From Microbacterium maritypicum (GTDB taxonomy: Bacteria; Actinomycetota; Actinomycetes; Actinomycetales; Microbacteriaceae): a stretch of 64,000 nt of DNA. The notes under the pieces are model-generated. The model searched no databases, had not been told where the DNA came from, and saw nothing but the letters and a program-made list of their open reading frames with translations. A program made the position numbers and the translations under genes. Below, piece after piece: positions 11,601 to 19,103 of the stretch (position 1 is the stretch's first letter; each line of letters opens with the position of its first letter). Where the stretch lies: the NCBI RefSeq assembly GCF_041529975.1, contig NZ_CP168030.1:3286001-3350000 (forward strand), in the 5' to 3' direction.

Positions 11601-12274
11601 ACGTCGCCGGGGAGCGAGCGCTGATCGGCGACGGAGAAGGCGCGGATCTGGTCGATCTCGTCGCCGAAGAACTCGATGCGGAACGGGTGCTCCGAGACGG
11701 GAGGGAAGACATCGAGGATGCCGCCGCGCACGGCGAACTCGCCACGGCGGGAGACCATGTCTACACGGGAGTATGCCCGCTCCACGAGCTGCTCGACCAC
11801 GCGGTCGAGCCCGTTGCCCCTGCTGCCGACAGAGAGTTCGAGCGGCGCGATCTCCCCGAGGTTGCCCGCGATCGGCTGCAGCGCCGCGCGCACGGAGGCG
11901 ACGATCACGAGCGGGTGGTCACCGGACCACTCCGCGATGCGGCGCAGTGTCTGCAGGCGCTGGCCCACCGTGTCGACGCTGGGGCTCAGGCGCTCGTGCG
12001 GCAGCGTCTCCCAGGCCGGGAACGTCAGGATGTCGGCCGTGGGCAGGTAGGCATGCATCGCCAGCGCCAGGCTCTCGGCGCGGCGCCCGGTGGGGACGAC
12101 CGCGAGGAGGGCGGGAGGATGCCCCGCCGCCGCGCGCTTGCCGAGCAGACCGGCGAGCGCCGGCGCATCGAGCCCGTCGACCAGACCGAGGTCGGCATCG
12201 GTGTGCGCCCACTTCAGAGCGTCACGGTACAGAGACGCCTCTTCCAAGGCGCGCAGAATCCCCGGAACAGTCAC
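8687..12274 (-). CDS. mfd: transcription-repair coupling factor
   Basis: A 1195-residue SF2 translocase that removes stalled RNA polymerase from DNA lesions and recruits UvrA. In order: an N-terminal UvrB-like module, the RNA-polymerase-interacting domain starting at KQGDFVVHATHGIGRFVE (about residue 500), the helicase core with Walker A SGDVGFGKTE and the DEEQ box MIIDEEQRFGVEH, then the TRG motif region ELRGAGNMLGAEQAGHIAG, and the C-terminal UvrA-binding autoinhibitory domain. The length is normal for actinobacteria. The GTG start at 12274 is fixed by TAGTCT-N6-GTG. It diverges from an acetyltransferase gene. Confidence 0.97.
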   Translation of the reverse strand: MTVPGILRALEEASLYRDALKWAHTDADLGLVDGLDAPALAGLLGKRAAAGHPPALLAVVPTGRRAESLALAMHAYLPTADILTFPAWETLPHERLSPSVDTVGQRLQTLRRIAEWSGDHPLVIVASVRAALQPIAGNLGEIAPLELSVGSRGNGLDRVVEQLVERAYSRVDMVSRRGEFAVRGGILDVFPPVSEHPFRIEFFGDEIDQIRAFSVADQRSLPGDVPGVDLPPSRELLLTADVRDRARELIEGFPAIRGMLEKMSEGIPVEGMESLLPAVAGPLKSLAEYLPAGAATAVVDPDRSTARAITLGDTNREFLDAAWSAATSGASAPIDLGAGDFLTVAELREVVRDRGGVWWQLSPFGISVGDGDAASDTDAATLGAAIIPSFHGNVDGAISFVEAKVTDGWRVVVIAAGSGLVDRARDVLSDRGLAARVVESLTDAPEAGVATLVMGSVEAGFQVPEAKLAVLTDNEFYGRTIGGDQRVVKKLASRRKNVVDPLQLKQGDFVVHATHGIGRFVEMTQREVSTGGRNATKSVRDYLILEYAPSKRGYPGDKLYVPTDQLDSLSKYVGGEAPTLSKMGGSDWSQAKGKARKAVRDIAVELVKLYSARMSAKGHAFGPDTPWQRELEEAFPFAETQDQLQTIDEIKADMERPIPMDRLLSGDVGFGKTEVAVRAAFKAIQDGKQVAMLVPTTLLVKQHMETFTERFAGFPVKVRALSRFQTDKEVRLTLQGLLEGSVDMIIGTHRILTEGVIFKDLGLMIIDEEQRFGVEHKDALKKLKTNVDILAMSATPIPRTLEMAVTGIREMSTLATPPEDRHPILSFVGPRSDKQIAAAIRREILREGQVFFVHNRVQSIQRVAAQLAELVPEARIAVAHGQLGEHQLEQVVDDFWERKFDVLVSTTIIETGLDISNANTIIIDRADKYGLSQLHQLRGRVGRGRERAYAYFLYDEMKPLSETAADRLQTIAVNNELGSGMQVALKDLELRGAGNMLGAEQAGHIAGVGFDLYLRMIGEAVATFRGDEVETGQELRLELPLDARIPEYYIDSERLRLEAYQKLSAASAATAKDGAIDLVIEELVDRYGTPPEEVEGLLAISRLRRRAARAGLTDVVVMGSNLRIAPARLEDSIKVRLQRLYPKAKLVTGGEALVVPMPTVPAAVGVGLEPLPDAQLLEWVEQLFTAIFPEPAKAE

Positions 12275-12280
12275 CGGACA

Positions 12281-12286
12281 AGACTA
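12281..12286 (-). promoter_or_regulatory. -10 box, leaderless, for mfd
   Basis: TAGTCT on the minus strand six bases before the mfd GTG. No ribosome binding site precedes the start. Confidence 0.6.
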
Positions 12287-12341
12287 GTCGCGCCCGCCGA
12301 CACTCCGGCCCGCCCGCTCGTTCCGAGGGGGCTCACCTCAA

Positions 12342-12347
12342 TAGGCT
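12342..12347 (+). promoter_or_regulatory. -10 box, leaderless, for the GNAT gene
   Basis: TAGGCT followed by six bases and the ATG at 12354. Confidence 0.6.
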
Positions 12348-12353
12348 GTCGGG

Positions 12354-12917
12354 ATGGAATCCGTCGCCCTGACCACCGAACGTCTCGTCCTGCATGCACC
12401 GACGGAGGCGGACATCGATGCGATCACGGAGGCGTGCCAGGATCCGGAGATCGCGCGCTGGACGACGGTTCCGAGCCCGTACAACCGCGAGGATGCCGAG
12501 CACTTCGTGCGTCTCGTCGCGGGGTCGTGGGCCGACGGCTCGGAGGCCGTCTGGGGCATGTACGCCGGCGACGAGCTCGTGGGCATGATCGGTCTGCACG
12601 GCATCGCCACCCACGTCACGGGTGGGGCCGCCGAGCTCGGGTACTGGGTGACCCCGGCCGCTCGGGGCAAGGGTCATCTCGCGGAAGCGGCACGCGCCGT
12701 GATCGACTGGGGTTTCACCGAGCTCGGGCTCGTCCGCATCCGCTGGCAGGCCGTCGCCGGGAACGTCCCTTCGGCGCGGGCCGCCCGTGCGCTCGGCTTC
12801 CGCTATGAAGGCCTGCAGCGCCAGGCGCTCACGAGCCCGCGTGGCCGCGACGACGGCTGGATCGCCGGCATGCTGCACGATGACGACCGCACGCCGGTGG
12901 ACTGGCCGATCCTCTGA
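12354..12917 (+). CDS. GNAT-family N-acetyltransferase (RimJ/RimL-like)
   Basis: 187 residues covering one GNAT fold. The start TTERLVLHAPTEADIDAI is the typical RimJ/RimL-type opening, and ELGYWVTPAARGKGHLAEA holds the acetyl-CoA-binding R/Q-x-x-G-x-G/A motif at about residues 95-112. The C-terminal LGFRYEGLQRQAL strand is also typical. Members acetylate protein N-termini or small amines; the acceptor here is unknown. The start is supported by TAGGCT-N6-ATG. It is 51 bases upstream of the DNA glycosylase on the same strand and may be cotranscribed with it. Confidence 0.85.
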   Translation: MESVALTTERLVLHAPTEADIDAITEACQDPEIARWTTVPSPYNREDAEHFVRLVAGSWADGSEAVWGMYAGDELVGMIGLHGIATHVTGGAAELGYWVTPAARGKGHLAEAARAVIDWGFTELGLVRIRWQAVAGNVPSARAARALGFRYEGLQRQALTSPRGRDDGWIAGMLHDDDRTPVDWPIL

Positions 12918-12968
12918 GGAGTGAGCCCACCGGGTGACAGTGTCGGCGGCCGATGACAGGATGAAGGC

Positions 12969-13832
12969 ATGCCGGAGATGCCGGAAGTCCAGGGCCTGAC
13001 CACGTTCCTCGCCGACCGCGCCGTGGGGCGCACGATCACCCGCACCAGCGTCGCGGCGATCGCCGCGTTGAAGACCTACGATCCGCCGATCACCGCGTTG
13101 CAGGGCGCCACGATCACGGCGGCCGCCCGGCTCGGCAAGTTCGTCGTGCTTTCCTGCGGCGACGAGCTGCACCTCGTGTTCCACCTCGCGAAGGCGGGGT
13201 GGCTGCGTTGGTACGAGACGCTGCCGACGACGCTCATCAAACCCGGCAAGTCGCCGATCGCCCTGCGCATCGCGCTCGACGACGACAGCGGTTTCGACCT
13301 CACCGAGGCCGGAACGAAGAAGTCGCTCGCCGTCTACGTCGTCCGCGACCCGCAGGAGGTGCCGGGCATCGAGCGGCTCGGGCCCGACCCGCTCGACTCC
13401 GCCTTCGACCGCGACGCCTTCGCCGCGCTGCTGGAGGACCGGCGGATGCAGATCAAGGGGCTGCTGCGCGACCAGGCGGTGATCGCGGGGATCGGCAACG
13501 CCTACTCCGACGAGATCCTGCACGCCGCCCGGATGTCGCCGTACGCGATCGCCGGGAAGCTCGACGATGCCGAGATCGACCGCCTGTTCGACGCGATGCG
13601 CGAGACGCTGACCGAAGCGGTCGCCGAGGCATCGGGCAAGCCGCCCGCCGACCTCAAAGACGCCAAGCGCCGCGGGATGCAGGTGCATGCGCGTCGCGGC
13701 GAGACGTGCCCCGTCTGCGGCGACACCGTCCGCAGCGTGTTCTTCGCCGACCGCTCGCTCGAGTACTGCCCCACCTGCCAGACCGGCGGCAAGGTGCTCG
13801 CCGACCGCCGTCTCTCTCGACTGCTGAAGTGA
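12969..13832 (+). CDS. Fpg/Nei-family DNA glycosylase
   Basis: A 287-residue base-excision repair enzyme. The opening MPEMPEV keeps the proline nucleophile (Pro2 after Met removal) and Glu3. It also has the lysine of AARLGKFVVL, the helix-two-turn-helix segment around IAGIGNAYSDEIL, and a C-terminal zinc finger (CPVC...CPTC, residues about 243-268). It should excise oxidised bases and nick the AP site. Substrate preference (8-oxoguanine against oxidised pyrimidines) cannot be decided from the sequence; the LPEV to MPEV change and the QGL after it are closer to actinobacterial Nei/Fpg-like variants than to classical MutM. Confidence 0.88.
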   Translation: MPEMPEVQGLTTFLADRAVGRTITRTSVAAIAALKTYDPPITALQGATITAAARLGKFVVLSCGDELHLVFHLAKAGWLRWYETLPTTLIKPGKSPIALRIALDDDSGFDLTEAGTKKSLAVYVVRDPQEVPGIERLGPDPLDSAFDRDAFAALLEDRRMQIKGLLRDQAVIAGIGNAYSDEILHAARMSPYAIAGKLDDAEIDRLFDAMRETLTEAVAEASGKPPADLKDAKRRGMQVHARRGETCPVCGDTVRSVFFADRSLEYCPTCQTGGKVLADRRLSRLLK

Positions 13833-13885
13833 TCGCGGCCCTGCCGGTCCATGTCTTGGAATGAAATGCGCGCAGGTGCGTTGAG

Positions 13886-13891
13886 TACACT
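13886..13891 (+). promoter_or_regulatory. candidate -10 box for the riboflavin operon
   Basis: TACACT fits TANNNT and lies about 15 bases before the first conserved helix of the FMN riboswitch. No convincing -35 box is seen. Confidence 0.35.
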
Positions 13892-13903
13892 CAGAACAAC
13901 AAC

Positions 13904-14043
13904 GTGCTCCGGGGTCGGTGGGAATCCGAACCGGCGGTGACAGTCCGCGAGCGTCTCGAGAGATCGGGATGCCGATCCGGTGGAATTCCGGGACCGACGG
14001 TGATGCGAGGGAGACCTCGCTAGTCCGGAAGGGAGGCAGCACG
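13904..14043 (+). promoter_or_regulatory. FMN riboswitch (RFN element)
   Basis: The stretch carries the conserved RFN blocks in order: GGGGTCGGTGGGAATCC, ACCGGCGGT, AGTCCGCGAGC, a variable hairpin, CCGGTGGAATTCCGG, ACCGACGGTGATG and AGTCCGGAAGGGAG. It lies 66 bases upstream of ribD. Bound FMN should lower expression of the four rib genes. A GACGCA/TGCGTC hairpin (14045-14060) follows, without a T-run. A ribD ribosome binding site (AGAGGAGG, about 14095) lies further down, so control at translation initiation or by Rho is more likely than a classical intrinsic terminator. Confidence 0.93.
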
Positions 14044-14108
14044 AGACGCATCCGTGCGTCCGTTCCGCCATCCCTGTCTGACCCCGGAGCCTCAGAGGAG
14101 GACGACGG

Positions 14109-15158
14109 ATGGCAGTGAACGCGGCAGAGCGCAGCGCGATGGATCGCGCGCTCCAGCTCGCCACGCGCGGACCGCGCGGGGCGAACCCGCAGGTCGGCGC
14201 GGTCATCCTCTCCCCCGATGGCACGGTCCTCGCCGAGGGCTGGCATCAGGGAGCCGGGACACCGCACGCCGAGGTCGATGCGCTCTCGAAGCTCGCGCCC
14301 GGCGACGCCCGCGGCGCCACTGCCGTCGTGACGCTCGAGCCCTGCAACCACACCGGCCGTACCGGGCCCTGCGCCGTCGCCCTCATCGAGGCGGGCGTGG
14401 CCAGAGTCGTGTACGCCCTCGACGATCCCGGCGCCGAATCGGGAGGCGGAGCGGAGCGCCTGCGCGCCGCCGGCGTCGACGTCGACTCGGGTGAGCAGGC
14501 GGATGCCGCGCATGCCCTGATCGACGGCTGGCTGACGGCACAGCGCCTGGGACGCCCGCACATCACGGTCAAGTGGGCGCAGAGCCTCGACGGTCGCGCC
14601 GCTGCCGCCGACGGCTCGAGCCAGTGGATCACGGGACCGGCCGCTCGGGCCGACGTGCACCACCGCCGCGCGGAGGCCGACGCGATCGTCGTCGGCACCG
14701 GCACCGTGCTCGCCGACGACCCTGCTCTCACCGCCCGCGACGGCGACGCTCTGCTGTCGCACCAGCCCGTCCCGGTCGTCATCGGTTCGCGCCCGACGCC
14801 GACGGACGCCGCCGTGCACCGTCATCCGCACTCCCCGCTCTTCTACGACACCCACGATCTGCACGCGGTGACCGCCGATCTGCACGCGCGTGGCATCCAG
14901 CGCGTCTTCGTCGAGGGTGGGCCGACCCTGGCCAGCGCCTTCATCCAGGCGGGCCTGGCCGACCGGGTGCTCGCCTACATCGCGCCGGTGCTGCTCGGCG
15001 GCGACAAGCTCGCCCTCGGCGACATCGGCGTCGCATCGATCGACCATGCGCGCCGCCTCACGATCGACGAATGGGTCCCCCTCGGACCCGATCTGCTCGC
15101 CGTCGCACGCCCCGCAGCACCGACAGACCCTCAGAACCAGAACGAAGGAGCCGCCTGA
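14109..15158 (+). CDS. ribD: bifunctional riboflavin deaminase/reductase
   Basis: A 349-residue enzyme for steps two and three of riboflavin synthesis. The N-terminal deaminase domain has the zinc site HAEVDAL (about residue 57) and PCNHTGRTGPC (about residue 83). The C-terminal reductase begins at HITVKWAQSLDGRAA (about residue 153) and uses NADPH; VFVEGGPTLASAF is its conserved core. A good ribosome binding site (AGAGGAGG) precedes the ATG. It is the first gene of ribD-ribE-ribBA-ribH under the FMN riboswitch, and its TGA shares a base with the ribE ATG. Confidence 0.96.
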   Translation: MAVNAAERSAMDRALQLATRGPRGANPQVGAVILSPDGTVLAEGWHQGAGTPHAEVDALSKLAPGDARGATAVVTLEPCNHTGRTGPCAVALIEAGVARVVYALDDPGAESGGGAERLRAAGVDVDSGEQADAAHALIDGWLTAQRLGRPHITVKWAQSLDGRAAAADGSSQWITGPAARADVHHRRAEADAIVVGTGTVLADDPALTARDGDALLSHQPVPVVIGSRPTPTDAAVHRHPHSPLFYDTHDLHAVTADLHARGIQRVFVEGGPTLASAFIQAGLADRVLAYIAPVLLGGDKLALGDIGVASIDHARRLTIDEWVPLGPDLLAVARPAAPTDPQNQNEGAA

Positions 15159-15787
15159 TGTTCACCGGAATCATCGAGGAGATGGGCGAGATCACCGCGA
15201 TCGCGCCCGCGGGCGACGGCTGGCGCCTGACCGTGCGCGCCCCCCGCGCGGCAGCGGATGCCGTGCACGGCGAGTCCATCGCCGTCTCGGGCGTGTGCCT
15301 CACGGTCGTCGGCTCGACTGCCGACACCTTCGACACCGACGTGATGAAGCAGACGCTCGACGTCGCCGCGATCGGCTCGGCGACGGTCGGCACCCGCGTC
15401 AACATCGAGAAGGCCATGCCTGTCGGTGCACGACTGGGCGGACACATCGTGCAGGGACATGTCGACGGAGTCGGCGACGTACTCGAGGTGCGACCCGGTG
15501 CCCAGTGGAGCGTGCTGCGCATCAGCCTGCCGACTGACCTCGCCCCGCTCGTGGTCGACAAGGGCTCCATCTCCGTCGACGGAACGTCACTGACCGTGAG
15601 TGCCGTCAGCGAGCCCGCCGACCCCTCCCCGTGGTTCGAGGTCTCGCTGATCCCGGAGACCCTCGCCGCGACCACCCTCGGCAGCCGCGCCGTCGGCGAC
15701 CGTGTGAACCTCGAGACCGACATCCTCGCCCGTCACGTCGAGCGCCTGCTCGCGTTCCGCGCCGCACCGGAAGGAGGCTCGCGATGA
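15158..15787 (+). CDS. ribE: riboflavin synthase, alpha subunit
   Basis: 209 residues. It dismutates two 6,7-dimethyl-8-ribityllumazine molecules into riboflavin and the pyrimidinedione recycled by RibH. The start MFTGIIEEMGEI is the family signature and fixes the ATG. Two internally repeated lumazine-binding barrels follow, each with a GESIAVSGVCLTV-like block (residues about 35-50) and KGSISVDGTSLTV (about 132-145). Length is normal. The start overlaps the ribD stop by one base and the stop overlaps the ribBA start, so translation is coupled. Confidence 0.96.
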   Translation: MFTGIIEEMGEITAIAPAGDGWRLTVRAPRAAADAVHGESIAVSGVCLTVVGSTADTFDTDVMKQTLDVAAIGSATVGTRVNIEKAMPVGARLGGHIVQGHVDGVGDVLEVRPGAQWSVLRISLPTDLAPLVVDKGSISVDGTSLTVSAVSEPADPSPWFEVSLIPETLAATTLGSRAVGDRVNLETDILARHVERLLAFRAAPEGGSR

Positions 15788-17052
15788 GCCTTTCCACCAT
15801 CGCCGAGGCCCTGGAGGCGCTGCGCGCCGGGCGCCCCGTGCTCGTCGCTGACGACGAGAATCGCGAGAACGAGGGCGACGTGATCCTGTCGGCCGAGCTG
15901 GCCACGCCCGAGTGGGTGGCCTGGACGGTGCGCTGGTCGTCCGGCTTCATCTGCGCGCCGATGCCGACCGACCTCGCCGACCACCTGAACCTGCCGCCGA
16001 TGGTGGCCGCCAGCGAAGACGCCCGCTCCACCGCCTACACGGTGAGTGTGGACGCGGCCGAGGGCGTCACCACCGGCATCAGCGCCCACGACCGCGCGCA
16101 CACGCTGAACGTGCTGGCGAACCCGGGATCGACGGCGACCAGCATCATCCGTCCGGGCCACGTCCTGCCGCTGCGCGCCGTCGACGGAGGCGTGCGTGAG
16201 CGCAGCGGTCATACCGAGGCCGCCGTCGAGCTGATGAAGCTCGCGGGCCTGCGACCGGTCGGTGCGATCGCCGAGGTGGTCGCCGAAGACGGCAGCATGA
16301 TGCGTCTCCCCGGCCTGATCGACCTCGGAGCGCGCGACGGCGTGCCGGTCATCACGATCGAGCAGCTCATCGCGCACCTCAACGAGATCGATCCCGAAGG
16401 CGCCACGCCCTCGGCGCATCGCGGGCGCCGCGTGAGCCTGCGGGCCGACGCCACGGTGCCGACGACCCACGGGGTCTTCCGGTTCCTCGCCTACAAGGAC
16501 CGGGTGACGGGGACCGACCACATCGCCGTCGTCTCGGGCGAGCTCGGCGAGACGGCCCTCGTGCGCGTGCACTCGGAGTGCCTGACCGGCGAGGCGTTCG
16601 GCTCGCTGAAGTGCGAGTGCGGACCGCAACTGGATTCGGCGCTCGACGCGATCGAGAAGCAGGGCGGCGTCGTCATCTACATGCGCGGGCACGAGGGACG
16701 CGGCATCGGCCTCATCAACAAGCTGCGGGCATACAGCCTGCAGGAGGAGGGCCTCGACACGGTCGACGCGAACCTCGCCCTCGGCCTGCCCGCCGACGCG
16801 CGCGACTATGCCGCAGCAGCGGGCATCCTCGCCGATCTCGGCGTATCGAAGGTGCGGCTGCTGACGAACAACACCGACAAGGTGGAGCAGCTGCGCGAAC
16901 TGGGACTCGACGTCATCGAACAGGTCCCCCTGATCGTGGGCGTCGGACCGAACAACCACCAGTACCTGGAGACCAAGCGTGACCGGATGGGTCACATCAT
17001 CGGCGAAGCGGAACTCGCAGAGGCGCTCGCCCACGGGAAGGACGAGAAATGA
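15784..17052 (+). CDS. ribBA: 3,4-DHBP synthase / GTP cyclohydrolase II fusion
   Basis: 422 residues joining the two committed enzymes of riboflavin synthesis. The N-terminal half (about 1-200) makes 3,4-dihydroxy-2-butanone 4-phosphate and holds the acidic loop DDENRENEGDVI. The C-terminal half opens the GTP ring; its zinc cysteines are in CLTGEAFGSLKCECGPQ, and RGHEGRGIGLINKL is the GTP-binding and catalytic region. Both active-site loops are intact, so both activities are expected. The ATG at 15784 overlaps the ribE stop by four bases. Confidence 0.96.
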   Translation: MSLSTIAEALEALRAGRPVLVADDENRENEGDVILSAELATPEWVAWTVRWSSGFICAPMPTDLADHLNLPPMVAASEDARSTAYTVSVDAAEGVTTGISAHDRAHTLNVLANPGSTATSIIRPGHVLPLRAVDGGVRERSGHTEAAVELMKLAGLRPVGAIAEVVAEDGSMMRLPGLIDLGARDGVPVITIEQLIAHLNEIDPEGATPSAHRGRRVSLRADATVPTTHGVFRFLAYKDRVTGTDHIAVVSGELGETALVRVHSECLTGEAFGSLKCECGPQLDSALDAIEKQGGVVIYMRGHEGRGIGLINKLRAYSLQEEGLDTVDANLALGLPADARDYAAAAGILADLGVSKVRLLTNNTDKVEQLRELGLDVIEQVPLIVGVGPNNHQYLETKRDRMGHIIGEAELAEALAHGKDEK

Positions 17053-17522
17053 GCGGCGCAGGAGCACCCGAGACGGGCGACATCGATGGACGCGGTCTGA
17101 ACGTCGTGATCGTCGCCGGCACCTGGCATGAGACGATCTCGAACGGCCTGATCGCCGGCGCGGAGCGCGTGCTGAATGAGGCGCAGGCCACACACCGCCT
17201 CGTACGGGTGCCCGGCTCGTTCGAGCTCGCTCTCGCTGCACAGGCCGCATTCGCCGGCGGCGCCGATGCGGTCGTCGCGCTCGGCGTCATCATCCGGGGT
17301 GGCACCCCGCACTTCGAGTACGTGTCGGCAGCGACCACCGACGGGCTCACCCGCGTCGCGCTCGATGCCGGCAAGCCGGTCGGGTTCGGCGTGCTGACCC
17401 TCGACGACGAGCAGCAGGGGCTCGACCGCGCGGGCCTGGAAGGCTCCAAGGAAGACAAGGGCGCCGAGGCGGCGGACGCGGCACTGCGCACCGCCCTCGT
17501 CGTCCGGGACCTGCGCGGCTGA
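17049..17522 (+). CDS. ribH: 6,7-dimethyl-8-ribityllumazine synthase
   Basis: 157 residues. It condenses the ribityl-pyrimidinedione from RibD with 3,4-DHBP from RibBA; the family forms pentamers or icosahedral capsids. VPGSFELALAAQ, the phosphate-binding ALGVIIRGGTPHFEYVS region and the C-terminal GSKEDKGAEAA helix are all in place. The start overlaps ribBA by four bases. A hairpin that begins inside its last codons (17510-17542) ends the operon. Confidence 0.96.
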   Translation: MSGAGAPETGDIDGRGLNVVIVAGTWHETISNGLIAGAERVLNEAQATHRLVRVPGSFELALAAQAAFAGGADAVVALGVIIRGGTPHFEYVSAATTDGLTRVALDAGKPVGFGVLTLDDEQQGLDRAGLEGSKEDKGAEAADAALRTALVVRDLRG

Positions 17523-17542
17523 GGCGGGCCCCACCGCGCAGG
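17510..17542 (+). terminator. hairpin at the end of the riboflavin operon
   Basis: CCTGCGCGG (17510-17518) and CCGCGCAGG (17534-17542) are perfect 9-base arms. The left arm is inside the last codons of ribH. Confidence 0.5.
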
Positions 17543-17581
17543 TCAGCCTGGCCTTGCTAGCGCGGACCGCCCCGCACCTCC

Positions 17582-17587
17582 TACGGT
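17582..17587 (+). promoter_or_regulatory. -10 box, leaderless, for the small membrane protein
   Basis: TACGGT followed by six bases and the ATG at 17594. Confidence 0.55.
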
Positions 17588-17593
17588 GAGGGC

Positions 17594-17947
17594 ATGGAGA
17601 CTCTGCGCCACATCGTGCTGTTCGTCCACCTCATCGGCTTCGCCGTGCTCTTCGGAGCGTGGGCGGTTCAGGCGTTCGGCGGCAAGCGCGAGTTCACTCG
17701 TCTGATGAACATCGGCATGGCGATCGCCGCGGTCGCCGGCCTCGCTCTCGCCGCCCCCTGGGGAATCTCGTATGAGCTCAACTACGTCAAGATCGGCGTC
17801 AAGCTCGTGATCCTGCTCGTCATCGGTGCGCTGCTCGGAATCGGCCTGGGCCGTCAGCGCCGCGGAGCAGCCATCCCGCCGGCGGTGTTCTGGCTCGTCG
17901 GCATCCTCACCGCCGCCAACGCCGCCATCGCCGCGATCTGGCGCTGA
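17594..17947 (+). CDS. small four-helix membrane protein of unknown function
   Basis: 117 residues, almost entirely hydrophobic, with four predicted membrane helices near residues 5-25, 38-55, 66-85 and 94-114. The opening ETLRHIVLFVHLIGFAVLFG resembles small integral membrane proteins common in actinobacteria that carry no known activity. A conserved-looking GKREFTRLMNIG loop lies between helices 1 and 2. The start is fixed by a leaderless TACGGT-N6-ATG promoter. It converges on the LacI gene, and its stop lies inside a shared terminator hairpin. No function can be given. Confidence 0.75.
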   Translation: METLRHIVLFVHLIGFAVLFGAWAVQAFGGKREFTRLMNIGMAIAAVAGLALAAPWGISYELNYVKIGVKLVILLVIGALLGIGLGRQRRGAAIPPAVFWLVGILTAANAAIAAIWR

Positions 17948-17963
17948 GCGCGAGCGCTCAGCG
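17942..17963. terminator. bidirectional terminator spanning two stop codons
   Basis: CGCTGAGCG and CGCTCAGCG form a 9-bp stem with a CGAG loop. The left arm contains the TGA of the membrane protein; the right arm contains the TGA of the LacI gene on the other strand. Confidence 0.6.
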
Positions 17964-19001
17964 TTTCCGCGGCGCCGCCGTGCTCTCCCGCACGACCAGC
18001 TCGGTGCTCACGAGCGGCGTCTGCTGACGTCCGCTGCCGTCGAGCTCGGCGAGCAGCGCGTCCACCGCGAGGGCCCCGACCCGCTCCGGATGCTGCTGCA
18101 CCGTGGTCAGTGGCGGCCACAGCTGCGCGGCATCGGGCAATCCGTCGAAGCCGACGAGGCTCACATCGCCCGGCACCTCGCATCCGGCCTCCCGGAACGC
18201 GCGGAGCACGCCGATCGCCATCTGGTCATTCGCGACGAACACCGCGGTGACGCCGTCCATCTCGCGGAGCCGGAGACCCGCCTCGTACCCCGACGCGGCG
18301 GACCAATCGCCCTGGAGCGGCTCGGGCACGGGTCGCCCGTGCTTCTCGAGGGTCTCCCGCCAGGCATCGCGACGCCGTTCCGCGGAGTACGAGCGCGCGG
18401 GACCCGTGACGTGCCACACCGTGTCGTGTCCGAGCTCGAGCAGATGCTCGGTCGCCAGTCGCGCACCCTGCGCCTGGTCGGTGTCGACGAACGGCAGCGT
18501 CTCGCCGCGGTTGGAGTCGACGAACACCACGGGCAGGGCATCGGGGATCTCGATATCGGCCTCGTCGAGCTGGTGTGCCTCGATCACGATGATGATCCCG
18601 TCGACCGCGTGCTCCTCCAGGCGCCGGAACGCACCGGCCACGGTCTCGCCGGCACTCGACTCCACGGGGATGAGGGTGAGCGCGTAGCCGAGCTGGGCGG
18701 CGCGCACCGCGATCGCGTCGAGCGTGCGCTGGTTGCCGTAGGAGCTGAACGAGAACATCACGACGCCGATCGTGCGGAATCGCCCTGACCGCAACGCGCG
18801 GGCTGCGCTGTTGGGGCGGTAGCCGAGGCTCTGCATCGCGGCTTCGACGCGCTCGCGGGTGGCGGCACCGACGTATCCCCTGGCGTTCACGACGCGGGAG
18901 ACCGTCTGTCCGGAGACGCCGGCCTCGCGGGCGACGTCTTCCATCGAAGGCTCACGACGACGTGCCGACGTCTCTGTCGGATGCTCTGGGGTCACGATCA
19001 C
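17958..19001 (-). CDS. LacI-family repressor of the adjacent beta-galactoside genes
   Basis: 347 residues. An N-terminal LacI helix-turn-helix (MEDVAREAGVSGQTVSRVVN, about residues 20-40) with hinge helix RPNSAARALRSGR precedes a periplasmic-binding-protein-like sensor domain (FRTIGVVMFS onward, ending LLSTELVVRES). It should bind a sugar ligand, release DNA and allow transcription of the divergent transporter and GH35 genes. I chose the GTG at 19001, which has an AGGGG ribosome binding site five bases upstream; an ATG at 19013 is also open but lies in the first operator repeat. Two identical operator candidates lie at 19011-19064. Confidence 0.9.
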   Translation of the reverse strand: MIVTPEHPTETSARRREPSMEDVAREAGVSGQTVSRVVNARGYVGAATRERVEAAMQSLGYRPNSAARALRSGRFRTIGVVMFSFSSYGNQRTLDAIAVRAAQLGYALTLIPVESSAGETVAGAFRRLEEHAVDGIIIVIEAHQLDEADIEIPDALPVVFVDSNRGETLPFVDTDQAQGARLATEHLLELGHDTVWHVTGPARSYSAERRRDAWRETLEKHGRPVPEPLQGDWSAASGYEAGLRLREMDGVTAVFVANDQMAIGVLRAFREAGCEVPGDVSLVGFDGLPDAAQLWPPLTTVQQHPERVGALAVDALLAELDGSGRQQTPLVSTELVVRESTAAPRKR

Positions 19002-19010
19002 CCATCCCCT

Positions 19011-19064
19011 CATATGTTGACGTTGACACACTAGCAGCGCATCGCATATGTTGACGTTGACACA
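19011..19064. promoter_or_regulatory. two identical 20-bp operator repeats in a divergent promoter
   Basis: CATATGTTGACGTTGACACA occurs at 19011-19030 and again, unchanged, at 19045-19064. The core TGTTGACGTTGACA is an imperfect palindrome close to the TGTnAACGTTnACA form of LacI-family operators. A -35 TTGACA (19023-19028) falls in copy one and a -10 TATGTT (19047-19052, 18-base spacer) in copy two, so a bound repressor would cover both promoter elements of the permease operon. The copies are 34 bp apart and could also act on the LacI gene. Confidence 0.8.
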
Positions 19065-19103
19065 CGGCGCACGGTGCGCCGGAACCGTAAGAAGGAATCG
19101 TCG

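Noticed and set aside
9263..12808. A plus-strand open frame of 1181 codons opposite mfd
   Set aside because: Same shadow effect; mfd on the other strand has all expected motifs, and the frame runs through the mfd promoter and into the GNAT gene.
19002..19031. Upstream starts (19013, 19031) for the LacI gene
   Set aside because: They lie in or beyond the first operator repeat and add residues unlike LacI proteins; the GTG at 19001 has an AGGGG site.
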